Notes under the pieces: model-generated
The model's input: the letters and a program-made list of their open reading frames with translations, nothing else
Databases searched by the model: none
Told to the model about the DNA's origin: nothing
Shown: piece by piece, positions 36,363-47,390 of the stretch
How the letters are laid out: each line of letters begins with the position of its first letter
Numbering within the stretch: the stretch's first letter is position 1
NCBI GenBank assembly: GCA_033439265.1
Contig: JAVTVX010000031.1
Coordinates: 11,021,501-11,085,500 of the forward strand
Direction: 5' to 3'
From: Dillenia suffruticosa
Taxonomy: Eukaryota > Streptophyta > Magnoliopsida > Dilleniales > Dilleniaceae
Length of the DNA stretch: 64,000 nucleotides
Made by a program: the position numbers and the translations under genes

Positions 36363-39300
36363 CCGCTCGCTCGCTCGCTTTATGCAATATATATCTATTT
36401 GAATGCTTAGAATTGAGTGCTTAACAATTTTATCTCAAGTACAAATTTTATGACATAGGTATACAATGGTAACCCATTTCATTTTCTAAGTGTTTATTTT
36501 CCCTTTAAAATGTTAATAGATTGAAACAAATAAAATTTAGAGCTGCTATGATGATTTTAAACTGACTGGATTATTCTTCTAGATAGTTTTGACATGAAAA
36601 TAGATGGATCGCATAAGGGTCTTTTTTGGTTATGTTATGAAATGAAATAATTTCATTTCTGTTAAAAATAAAGCCATTTAAATTCATTGTATTAGACTAT
36701 GTTGAGCCATGGGGGAGTAGGCAAGAAACGGTTTCATTTCGGAATCATACCCTTATGCTTTTTTTTGATACAGATTTTGTAATGAAACCATTTAAACGCC
36801 AATAGATTTTGGGTTGGATCAAAATGAAATCATTTTTGATTCCTCGTTGCCTTGAGCTAACACGAGAGCTGACTCTTGTTGTCACTTTCTTCTGTGCTGG
36901 TCTTCAGAGTTTCTCCATGTCAAGCTTGGAAGAGGGGCAGCATTTGTGAGGACCAAAATGCGCAATTATGTGGCAGGAAACATTGTGGAAAAGACTTTTC
37001 GTGCAGGAAGTTCGGTAATATTTGCAGAAACTTGAATTTGTAATTTTTATCAAGTTATCTACATGGTACATGCTAATAGGCTTCAAATCAAAGGCATGTA
37101 ATTCTGCTGAGTTGTGGGATTCATGATGCCATTACCCCATTAGTTTGGAGACTGTTTCAGAGAACGTAGTGTTGTCCTCTTTTAGTGCTAAGCATCATTG
37201 GTGTGTCGTCAAACAACCAAAAATAAATTACCTACTTCACTAAGACGAGTCTAGGGTGAGCAGGGTCGAATCCACAGGGAACGGTAGATTTATCTCTTTC
37301 AAGAAAAATGAAAATATGGGGGGTTTGAGAGATGATCTAAATCTAACAAAAATAAATAAATTAACTAAAATAAAATAACTAAATAATGCCAATTAAAAGA
37401 ATGGATATCAATGAGAGAAAACCTAGCCAAAGGAGTTATTTCCATCTTGATGTATTTGATTGATCATTGATACAAAAATTACTCGATATTATGCGAATAA
37501 ATTGGTTATAGCCGCTAAGTACCACGAAACGACCAATCTCTCCGTACTTTTTCGGTAATCAAGATACCATCGTTAATTACTTCCCTAATCGAAAGACAAC
37601 CCAAGAGACCCTCGTTGGATTTAATGTTCCGACAGCATTAAGATCTAGAGAGATCCAATTCTAATCAGTAAATTCCAACCTGGATTTATTTAAATTAGAT
37701 TACCTAATCTCTTGACATAAATCCTACCGCTTGCGAGGCCATAAAATTATGTCAATTACCACTCCATTAAAAATACACAAACCTTGCTATTTTTAAATGG
37801 TTGTAGAGTATTCTAGGGCTATTAAACATAGCGATCTATTTAACAATCCCAAAACAATCATAAACACTAAGCATAGAGATTAAATAAATACCCATAAATA
37901 TCAAGCAAATAAGATCATTTAGATCTCACAATCATTATTCATCAAGACTTCAATAATCCTTTGACTAGAAAAATAAATTAAAGACAAAGCATAATAAAAA
38001 GAAAACTCATAAAAAAGGATTTATTGCTCCTAAGGAATGAAGAAAAGAACAAAGAGTTTCTCCCCCGGCTGAGGCTGTTACTGTAGACGTGAATAGTGCT
38101 GCCCCCAAGGGGCTGCCCGGCTGCCTCCTCCAAGGTTCTCTTAAGGTATGGAATACTCCTATATATATAGGAGTAAAAAACCCTAAAGAAAATAGAATTT
38201 TTCCTATTTGTAAAAAGTAAATATTTCTAACCCTAATAACTACTAAATAAAAAGAAAGTAAAAAGTAAAAAGTAAAATTCCTAAAATATAATATCTAACA
38301 AATTTACAACTTTAAAAATTTCTTTTCCTAAATATTATGAATAGAATAAAATTCTTCAATATCTTCAATTCCATCCCAACTTTCTCTTGAATGTGTAACT
38401 AGGAAAGAAAGTTTTTACTGCAATAAATCTTCAAAACCTCTTACTTGTCTCTTGAAATCCACGTGCCCACGTGTTAATGAAAGAGCATTGCTGTCCAATT
38501 TCCATACTTTACAAAATTGCTCCAATTTAGCTCATTTTTCTTCATTTTCCATAATAAGTCTCCTCCTAAATCAAATGTCACAAAACATAAATATTAGTGT
38601 AATATTTATTCAAAAATAATACAAAATCAATCGCAAATATTACACTTATTTAAGCTCTATCAATCATTTTTAGACGAGTTTCAGGGTGGTTTATCTCTTA
38701 TGTATTGTTTGGGAGTGTTGAGGTGGAGAGAAGGGCAGAGGCAATGGGATGGGATGGGAGTGGACTAAATCTCCCTCTTGTTTGAATGTTTAAAATTTTA
38801 TTTGAATTTGTTCGAGGGGACTATATTTTTGAATTTATTAAGATCTAAGTCCGTCCCTTCAAACACTGCCCTCAAAAATCAGAGTGAACAAGTTTTGAAA
38901 AGTTGGGAGGGATTAGAGGTTATCTGGATCCCTCTGATTCCCTTCCCTCCCCACTGGGGGGGGGGGGATCCCAAATGCACATTGAAGGTTATGGCCCCTG
39001 CCCTACCATTAACCCCCCTCCGATCCCCTCCGATCCCCTCCTAACAATATGTAGTGTTTATGTGGGTTCATTACATAAACCATGTGCTCAAGATATCTGA
39101 GAAAATGTCATTGTAGGAAGACAAGGTCCAAAAATATCTGGGGAAATTAACCTCAAGGAGATGTACAGTATAAAACATCAAAGGCACAATATTTAACCTA
39201 ATGAATGTCTATCAAGTTGGCTCATATTATCTATCGCCTTGTTGATAATATGTCCCAAATTGGCTGCCCTTTCTCTGCATGGATCTAAATATAACTACTA

Positions 39301-41663
39301 GGTAAGTTATCTTTGTTAGTACAACCTGGTAGGATTCCAAGAATCAAGATACAGTGTAAAACTGAAGGTCTGGCCTTTAGATGTCTTCTAGGCAGGAGTG
39401 TGCCTCTGTCTGCTGTTTAAGGCTAAGCTTTAGTATGGTTCTTCTGCAAGCAAGGGAAACTGATTCAAGGAGCTGTTCATTTGGAAAGGAATACAAAAAA
39501 CTTTGGCTCTATGGCTCTTATCAAAGTTGATCTTTTCTATTGCTTTAAAAGCAATGGGCTATGATTTATCCAAGACAAACTGCAGAGAAGAGTGTAATCT
39601 TAGTGAATATATGCCCCCTTGTGTAAAAGGACAGAGACAGTTGATCAAGGCTTGGTTCATCATTGTGACGTGTTATGGCAGATTTGTTATTTTATTAGTC
39701 ACTCATGGGGTGCCTGCCAGAAATGTGTCTAGCAAGTGCTGGGTCTGGAGAGGTACAAATTGTCATACAGCGAAGAGAAAGATGTCGAGAGAACTTAGTC
39801 CTTTATTATGGATTTGTGGCTTAAGATGCTTTATCATTGCTCATTTCTGAATCTATTATTTCTGATGCGGATATTGCTTCTTTTTTTTCAAAGGTTGTGC
39901 AGGTGCACTTCTTTCATGATTTATAAAGCATTTTCCTTTTCTTTTTCTAATTTTTTAAGTTCCTAATTTAGTAAACAATTTACTATTGTTGTTTCCATTT
40001 CAAACTATCAGGATTTACGTTTTACTTGATGTCATGTTGAGAGAGTGCAAATAATACCATCATTGTCAGTAATATGTTACAAACTTACTCATTATCATAT
40101 TAAAATTATCTTTTCTTGTTTATATATATATATTTGCTATTTCAGATAAATGAAGCAAATATATCCAAGGAAACTAAGCAGTTCACATATAAAGATGGAT
40201 CTCAGTTTGTCTTCATGGACCTGGTATGTTTGTTTCCCATATTACATTTTTAGGGCCGCATTCTTAATCTTTATCCTTTAACTCAACCTGTGGTTAAATC
40301 ACGTTGTATGCTTAGCCTGATCCCTATTTGCTGCTGCAGCCTGTTCCCTCCATAACATAAGATATAGTTCCCAAGGAAATGAGAAAATTCTAAAGATTAG
40401 ATGTCTCGGTACATACTTAAAATTCGTGCTAATGCTTTTCTTTTCTTTTTATGCAGAGTACTTTTGAAGAAATCCGACTAAATGAGAAAGATGTTGGTGA
40501 CAAGATAAAGTGGCTGAAAGAGGGCATGGACTGCAATGTGTTATTCTGGAATGGAAAAGTAAATGCCAGTACCAAATTTCTATTTCCTTTTGCAGTGCAT
40601 TTTTTGCTGCTTCCATTTTATTTCTCTACAGTTTCGGCACGGTGGGCTTGTGCAGCCTTTAGGTGTCCATAATTTTGGTCTTTAGTGACTTTCCATCTTC
40701 CAAATAAATATTGGATTGGATAATTATATAAATGCCCAGACCATTTCTTCAACAGTCCTTTGCAATCTTTAGTTCTACCTCTTGCATTTAAACTCAGATG
40801 TTGGTGATAACACCTGAATATGAGATTTATGAGATACAAAATTTAAGCGGGCTTGTATTTTTATTGAAAAGCATACTGATCATGGGCATCATTTCAGGTT
40901 ATTGATTTTGAGCTGCCCATAACTGTTAAGCTCACTGTTATTGATGTTGATCCTGGACTTAAAGGTGACACTGCTCAAGGTAATGCAGTGTATAGTTTTC
41001 ATTCTCTTGAACTTATGGGAGTTGAATTTTTTCATTTAATGTGAATTACCATGGGACAGCATGGCAAATTGATGTGGTCAAGGTCACTGTCTGATTATTA
41101 AAAACAATCTGGCCTTGGCTAGGAAAAGCTGAATTTAATATGTCCTTTTTGTGGCTACCAAACCTGAATGATATGTTCTTAGTTGTGTTTCAAAAGTGTA
41201 AGCACTAATAAAATAGTAGGAAAGGTCATGTTATAGCAGTTTCAACCCCGTAAAGTTCTGTTCTTATAAAAACATGAACATCATTTCCATCATTAAAAAG
41301 GGGTGAAAGTATGAAATGTTTTGTGCTGAGCAGAATTGAATGCTGTTAGTGCTGGGCAACAGAATATTTTGATTTTAGCAAGGCAACTTGTAGATCCAAC
41401 ATATCTTTCTTTTATCTTCCATTGCTACGCAAATTGTACATGCATTGTAGCAAATTTACATTGAAACTGTACTGTTACCATGTTCTTGATATTGACTTAA
41501 GGGATGGGTTTCTTCTGCTCATTATATGGTTCTATCTGTGGCAGGTGGATCAAAACCAGCAACTCTTGAGACTGGTGCTGTTGTCACCGTCCCTTTGTTT
41601 GTGAATATAGGTGAAGAAATATTGGTGGACACAAGAACCGGACAGTATGTGAGCCGTGCATAA
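36001..41663 (+). CDS. EFP: Organellar (probably plastid) translation elongation factor P
   Basis: Seven exons: 36001-36184, 36236-36313, 36908-37014, 40146-40223, 40457-40558, 40898-40979, 41545-41663; 249 aa, phases consistent, all GT-AG. Residues 1-60 are Ser-rich and poor in acidic residues, as in a plastid transit peptide. Then come the EF-P domains: KOW-like N-domain ([31 protein letters not shown]), central OB domain ([26 protein letters not shown]) and C-terminal OB domain ([47 protein letters not shown]). EF-P relieves ribosomes stalled on polyproline. The tip loop reads LGRG, with Arg96 where the modified Lys is usually found. The exon 2 donor lies at the edge of a (TC)n tract. Intron 3 (3.1 kb) contains a solo-LTR-like insert. 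An out-of-frame TTG-started frame overlapping from 35877 is not used. Confidence 0.92.
36314..36380. repeat. (TC)n then (GCTC)n tract starting at the EF-P intron 2 donor
   Basis: The exon ends at 36313 and the intron begins GTCTCTCTCT, so the GT of the 5' splice site is the first unit of the run. A short GCTC-repeat follows. Confidence 0.9.
37200..38662. mobile_element. Solo-LTR-like insertion in EF-P intron 3
   Basis: The segment GGTGTGTCGTC...AAGCTCTATCA is bracketed by the 6-mer ATCATT (37194-37199 and 38663-38668). Taken two bases further in, its ends are TG and CA, as in LTRs. Inside is GGGTCGAATCCACAGGGAAC, a phrase frequent near the edges of plant LTR-type repeats. No coding region is present. 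Superfamily unknown; an internal-deletion element is also possible. Confidence 0.4.
38700..39050. repeat. Possible MITE in EF-P intron 3
   Basis: The stretch begins with GTTTGGGAG and GGGATGGGATGGGAG and ends with CCCTTCCCTCCCC and repeated GATCCCCTCC units, so its two ends are roughly complementary purine and pyrimidine tracts. The remainder of the intron to 40145 shows nothing recognisable; the 115-residue frame at 39503-39850 lacks support. Confidence 0.25.
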
Positions 41664-42649
41664 GTTAGTTCGAGGATTTCCTTCATATGATATTCAAAAG
41701 AGCTTTTCAATCTTTTGTATTTTATCAACTAATAGGGTATCATTCTCTGTCCATCTAATGATAGAAATAAACCTCCAGACTTAGGCAGGAGGAATGTAAT
41801 CCTTGAGCATTTTGCTCTACCCATGCAATGTAGGACGTGGGCATTTGAGGGGTTAGGGAAAATATATTCCTTTTGTATTGCATTGCACCATGAGCTTTTC
41901 GGGAAGTACAAATTATCACAAGTGAGTTATTGCTGATAAGACCTTTTGTTTTTTCCCTTGCAAGGTTGCTGATAAAATTACTTACAGTACACGTGCAGTT
42001 AACATTTGGTATCCAAGTGGTGGTAAAAGGATAAAAATATCATCTTTCTCATAGACATACAAGTTGGAGCCTTGGTTACCAAACAAACTCATGGCTTCGT
42101 ATTTGGCGTTGCACTTTCTGTTGTTTTATGCCACGTCTACGACAACAACAGCAAATTACGTTGTAATCCCAACTATGATTGGGCCTACCATGAATTAACT
42201 TTTTGACTCGAGAAGTCTAGGATGGGGGCCTTCCATGCTCAAACATGATGATCAAAATTGATAATGTCTTTTCAGACCTCCCTAAAGACACACCTCTTTG
42301 TACCCAAAAAAAAAAAAAAAATACAAAGACAGCTCTTCTTTAATGGCCAAGAAGGTTTTCAATTTTACACCAAAATTGCATCAATAGGTTAAAATTACAT
42401 CAATTACTTCGAACATCTCACGACAGAGTTTTGTCCTCATTGCAAAAAAAAACATACCCACCATACCAACCCTTGTCTATTTATCAAGCCTCTGTCTCTA
42501 AAGACAGCTTGTTAAAGGCCTTAAACATCATCTCTCTAAACATATTAAGCTTTGTACGGATCCGATCTAAAAAGTTTTAAAAAAAATTTATAACAACCTA
42601 ATTAAAAAATTATTTCCATTTTTAATTTTCATACATTACGGATTAAACC
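41664..42649. other. 3' flank of EF-P and intergenic DNA
   Basis: Probable EF-P 3' UTR followed by ordinary AT-rich DNA up to the inverted repeat. No gene is seen. Confidence 0.4.
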
Positions 42650-42654
42650 CGTGA

Positions 42655-42671
42655 CACCCGCGACATGATCA

Positions 42672-42710
<39 letters not shown>

Positions 42711-44276
42711 ACATATATAATATAAGGGTGGAAGGCCTTTGCCATTGGGTTCGTCGTCCTCCACAGGACCCACTTTCTCCCTCCCTCCCTCTCTCTTTCT
42801 CATTAGCCCTTAGGCAAGTAGTTTATCATCCTTTCTCTCTCCCTCTATCTCTTCTCATTAACACCCACTCTCTCTCTATCTCTCTCTCTCTCTCTCCCTC
42901 CTCATAAACATATTAAAAAATAATTTTTATTATTAAAAAAATTTATAATCTAAAAGTATCCTCCCTCTCTCTCTCATTAACTCTTTCTTTCTCTCCTCTC
43001 TCTCTCTCCTTATTAAAATATAAAAAAATATTTTTTATAATTAAAAAACATCTATAACATAAAAATATTAAAAATTATAATTTAAAATTTTAATATTAAA
43101 AAATATCATTAAATTTTTAATATAAAAATATCATTAAAAGATATCATTAACTATGATTGACTTCCTTTTACGTAGATTAAAAAATTTTAATAAATTAAAA
43201 ATTTTTAATATTTAATTAATTAAAATTTTTTTACATATTTAATTATTTTAAACTATAATTATTATAAAATATGATCATTTTATTATTTATATAACATAAT
43301 TAATATTTATATAAAATTTTTTATATTTTTAATATTTACATATTTTTTCATTTCTTTATTTTTTTTTTTTATAAAATATCATTTTTTATCCTAGCAGTGG
43401 CTATTCGGAAACAAATACTTTTGAGGTCAACCGGTGTAGCCTATTGATTAGATTTTATTAAAATCAGTTGAATTTTTTAATATAAGGAATAACCATATAA
43501 TAATCTGAATTAATTTTTTAAATAAATTTTTTGATTTCTTTTGCAAAACTATATACTTTTTTACTATTTTTTTATTTTAATTAAAAAATATTATAATTAA
43601 AATAAAACAAAAAAAGATAAATTAAGATAAATCAAAAACACCACCAAGAGAATATATATGTGTAATGGGAATTTGATGTTAAATTTGCTGAGATTTGTTG
43701 ATGTGATGGGTTTCGTATCAGAATTACAAGTAATGTATTAGTTGGGTATCAAAATATAATTTTACTTCCTTTTATGTAGTTTAAAAAATTTTAATATATT
43801 AAAAAAATATTTTTTAATATTTTTATATTATAGATATCTTTTAATGATTTTTTTTAATATTAAAAATTTAAATTATAATTTTTAATATTTTTATATTATA
43901 GATGTATTTTAATTATAAAAAATATTTTTTTATATTTTAACAAGAAGAGAGAGAGAGAGAGAGAGAGGAGAGAAGGAAAGAGTTAATGAGAGAGAGGGAG
44001 GATATTTTTAGATTATAAAATTTATTTTTTAATATTTTTATGAGGAGAGAGAGAGAGAGAGAGAGAGAGGCGGGGGGAGGAGGAGAGAGAGTGTGGGTGT
44101 TAATGAGAAGAGAGAGAGAGGGAGGGGGAAAGAATGATAGGCCAGTGGCTAAGGGCTAATGAGAGAGAGAGAGAGGGAGTGGGGGAGAAAGTGGGTCCCA
44201 CCATACCGCCGTGTGGAGGACGACGAACCTAATGGCAAAGGGCTCCCAACCTTATATTATATATGTTAATAATTAA

Positions 44277-44328
<52 letters not shown>

Positions 44329-44383
44329 TGGGCGGGGGAGGGGGGACCCGGGGTGAGTCGGGGAGGGTGATCATGTCGCGGGT
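42655..44383. repeat. Long inverted repeat (foldback-like element), arms about 490 and 550 bp
   Basis: The left arm (42655-43145) and right arm (43833-44383) are reverse complements over almost their full length. Shared landmarks in mirror order are CCCGCGACATGATCACCC, a (CT)n tract, ACATATATAATATAAGG, CCTTTGCCATT, GGTTCGTCGTCCTCCACA, GACCCACTTTCTCCC, CATTAGCCCTTA, CTTCTCATTAACACCCAC, CATTAACTCTTTC and AAAATATAAAAAAATATT. The right arm is longer through (GA)n growth and a small insertion. The loop (43146-43832) is AT-rich, and it carries a direct repeat of ACTTCCTTTTAYGTAG at 43163 and 43768. No transposase is encoded. It lies between the convergent EF-P and PPR genes. Confidence 0.85.
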
Positions 44384-44439
44384 TGGACCCGCGACATGCT
44401 GTGTGGTGGATTCAAGAAACGATATGTCACTTCTTGAAT
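44372..44439. repeat. Two short hairpins at the right end of the inverted repeat
   Basis: CATGTCGCGGGT (44372-44383) and its exact reverse complement ACCCGCGACATG (44387-44398) are separated by 3 bases. Just beyond, ATTCAAGAA (44410-44418) pairs with TTCTTGAAT (44431-44439). GACAT-type words recur to about 44500. Confidence 0.85.
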
Positions 44440-44582
44440 TCGCCATATAAACTATGTTGCAGATCATGCGACATAATATGTTGCAGGTTCGTGACATATG
44501 AGAGAAATAATTTTTCAACTAGATTATTTTAAATATATATTTTTTTTAATTTGTACAAATCTCAAAACAATTGAATGGAAAT

Positions 44583-46137
44583 TCAGTCCCCCGTCAAGCA
44601 AGTTCCTGGCTGCTTCTCTGGAACCACACCCCGTTTAACTGCTGCACCATATATGTGGGAAGAATTTAATAGCATTCCTTGTTGATTATACTCATCGATC
44701 AAGTGGTCATATGCAACCCTCGGAGCGAATATACCAACCTCAAACATGATGAGCAAAACCGATAACGCCTTCTCATCCTTTCCCTCTAGACAAAGAGCCT
44801 CAATGATACTAATATAAGTGATCATTTCGGGCGAGTATCCAACTCCAACCATCTCCTTCAAATTTTCAAAAGCCTTGTCAACTTCCTTCACGGTGCAGAG
44901 GCTTTGGATAACCAAACAATAAGTTCTGGGGTAAATAACCACTCCTTCATTCTTCATTTTCCCAAATACTTGAAATGCTTCTTTTAACAGCTCTAAATCT
45001 GTTGAAAACGTCCTACAAATCCCTCTAACCAGACCATTCATCATCCTTCCATCCACTTCATATCCCATATCCAGCATTTCCTTATAAATTCCCAAAGCTG
45101 CCAAGAACTTCTCCCATTTCAACAAAGCATTCAACAAAGTGCTATAGCTAACAGAATCAGGACAGCACTTCATCTCTTTCATTTTCTTCAAAAGTCTTAC
45201 TCCTTCCCCTGCCCTTCCTTCCTTACAGTACCCAGTAAACAATGTATTGAAAGTAACCACACTTGGCACTAAACCTCTCTCCATAGCTTCATTCATCAAC
45301 TCCATTGCCTCATCTGTTCTACCCACTTTACAAAAACCATCCATCACAGCTGTATAAGAGTAAATATCCAACATTTTGCCACTTTGCTTCATTTTCATCA
45401 GCATATCATATGCTTCCTCTACTCTTCCAACATAACACAAACCCTTCAACAAACAATTATAGATTTGCATCGTCGGCTCGAGTTGGATCTTACCCATGAT
45501 TTCGAACACCTCAAAAGCTCGTTTCACCCTCCCACTTTTGCAAAGTGAATTGATCAATATAGTGAAAGTCACAACACTTGGTTGAAACCCATTTTCAAGC
45601 ATTTGGTCTGCAACACTTTTTGCCACATGGGTTTCTTTTCGATTGCAGTATAACTTAATTAGGATCGAGAAAGTCCTTGAATTTGGTAACAAATTATACG
45701 TTGCTAAGTTGCTGTGTAGCTTCAAAGCAAGATCAAGCTCATTTGCTGTGACAAAAGCAAGCAATAAATCATTGAATTCATGTATGCTTTGAAACCCGCC
45801 ATTTGTTTCAAGGCTTTGAAGAATTTGACTTCTTTCTAAAGACGGAGTTGCCTTGATTTTTGCAACCAAATGTTGAATCTTTTCTGGGTAATTGAGTTTT
45901 TCTGAATTTGGTGTAGAGAGTTGTTTGAGGATAGTGTTTGATGATGGGGTTTGTGAAGCAACCATAGATGGGGTTGGAGTTGGTTTTGAAAGGGTAATTG
46001 GGTGGTCTTTTTGAAGTCTGCCGTAGTGGTTTCTGTGCCTGTGAGTGACGAGAGTGGTAGAGAAAGAGATGGGGTTTATTGAAATAGGGTGAATAGGAAG
46101 AGAAGGGTGTAATAGGTATTGAGCTTGAAGCGAATGC

Positions 46138-46139
<2 letters not shown>
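44583..46139 (-). CDS. P-class pentatricopeptide repeat protein
   Basis: A single uninterrupted frame encodes 518 aa, typical of intronless plant PPR genes. Residues 1-90 are basic and Ser/Thr/Pro-rich, consistent with an organellar presequence. From about residue 117 there are about eleven 35-residue P-type repeats, for example VVTFTILINSLCKSGRVKRA, IYSYTAVMDGFCKVGRTDEA and VVTFNTLFTGYCKEGRAGEG. One repeat (GRMMNGLVRGICRTFSTD...) is longer than usual. No E, DYW or SMR domain is present, and the protein ends in PEKQPGTCLTGD. Such proteins bind organellar RNA one base per repeat and act in stability, splicing or translation; the RNA target and the Arabidopsis orthologue cannot be told from this view. 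The start ATG directly abuts a (GA)n run that would form the 5' UTR, and no other in-frame ATG lies near it. Confidence 0.9.

Positions 46140-46171
<32 letters not shown>
46140..46171. repeat. (GA)n tract abutting the PPR start codon
   Basis: A GA run lies directly upstream of the ATG, so on the mRNA strand it is (CU)n in the 5' UTR or core promoter. CT-rich initiators are common in plants. Confidence 0.85.
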
Positions 46172-46178
<7 letters not shown>

Positions 46179-46844
46179 GAGTTAACGGTAGAAAAAGAAA
46201 AGAATAGCGTGTTGTTGCTTTTATTTATTTATTTTCGGTAATTGAAAGACAACATACCGTGGCGGTGGCATCAGCAATTTTTTTTTTTTTTTTTTTTTTT
46301 TTTTAGCCCTTTTTTCTCCATCAGGAGACTGGATTTTTTGCACTTGGCACTTCCAAGCTTAAGTAACAAATTATTATTTTTAAATTGCTCTGTATTCACG
46401 AATTTTTATAATTTGTAAAAATGCTTATACAAAATTAATTAATTTTCAAAGTAATAGTTCAGAAGAAGTTACATATTCTCACTAAACTTCTTAGGATTTT
46501 AAAACAACTAAAATTACATTGATGTATACAAAATGCTTATACTCTAAAACATATAAGTTTATACAAAATGCTTTTGATTTACTCTATTTGACTTTTTTTT
46601 TTCTTTTTTTTTGTCAATTTTGTGTCAGTCTGCTATTGTTGTTAAAGTAACAATTTTAAAAATACAAAATTTTAGTACTGAAATTTAACAATATGTTTCC
46701 TTTTTTAAATTAGTGGATTGTGATTGCTACAAATTTTTTCATATTCTATTAATCACTTGAATCATAAGATATGTTCACCAACAACTAGCTCATTATATAA
46801 GAGAGCAAAAAAATATATATATATATATATTCACAACAACGGGG
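46172..46844. other. PPR upstream region and AT-rich intergenic DNA
   Basis: It contains a T homopolymer at 46278-46304 and AT-rich sequence with a short (TA)n. No gene is seen. Confidence 0.4.
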
Positions 46845-46850
46845 GAGAGA

Positions 46851-46915
<65 letters not shown>
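46845..46915. repeat. (GA)n microsatellite next to the mTERF relic
   Basis: A run of more than 30 GA units ends at the terminal stop of the mTERF pseudogene. The frame across it gives RERERE and is not a gene. Confidence 0.9.
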
Positions 46916-46918
<3 letters not shown>

Positions 46919-47390
46919 TTCATCCCCTTGGCCTTGGCTAATCATCTCCTTAAACTCTTCGTCGGTGCTCTTAAGCATCATAGGCAAGGACAGCTTTACT
47001 CCTCTTTGCACAACCTCCAAATGCCTGGGCTTTATCCTCATTTCCAAAACTAAAAGCGAAGTACTGATACCGATCGAGGAAACTCCTTCAAGTCCTCCAA
47101 CTTACCCTCCATTTCCACCTTAAAATACTTAAAACTTTGGCTTGAAATTATTCTCAATACTAGAAGTAAACAACCCCCGACACCTTAAAACCATCCCAAT
47201 AACATCACTATTAGTAAATCCCAAACTCATCAAATACTCGAGCTTACGAATCAAAGTCTTCTCCACGCTGGATACCAACAATGTAGGATCTTGAAAAGCC
47301 AAAGCCTCCATATCCTTAAACCCAATTCTCCGAAGGTAAATTAAAGCTGGTTTAAGTTGGTCTCTCACACTAGAAACATTGTATGTTACT
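46916..47390 (-). pseudogene. 5'-truncated, frameshifted mTERF (SOLDAT10/mTERF1-like) pseudogene
   Basis: From about 47390 the minus strand reads SSVRDQLKPALIYLRRIGFK, DMEALAFQDPTLLVSSVEKT, FTNSDVIGMVLRCRGLF and SSIENNFKPKF, which are consecutive mTERF repeats. The frame then shifts at a TTTT (one extra T, near 47130) into YFKVEMEGKLEDLKEFP. It shifts again near 47070 to reach YFAFSF, and again near 47040 to MRIKPRHLEVVQRG...MLKSTDEEFKEMI, ending at a TGA at 46916-46918. The motif order is that of the C-terminus of chloroplast mTERF proteins such as Arabidopsis SOLDAT10 (At2g03050). At least three frameshifts and no N-terminal two-thirds make a functional product unlikely. There are no introns in the remnant. 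Confidence 0.8.

Noticed and set aside
39503..39850. 115-residue frame in EF-P intron 3
   Set aside because: No family resemblance and no splice context; chance frame in a long intron.
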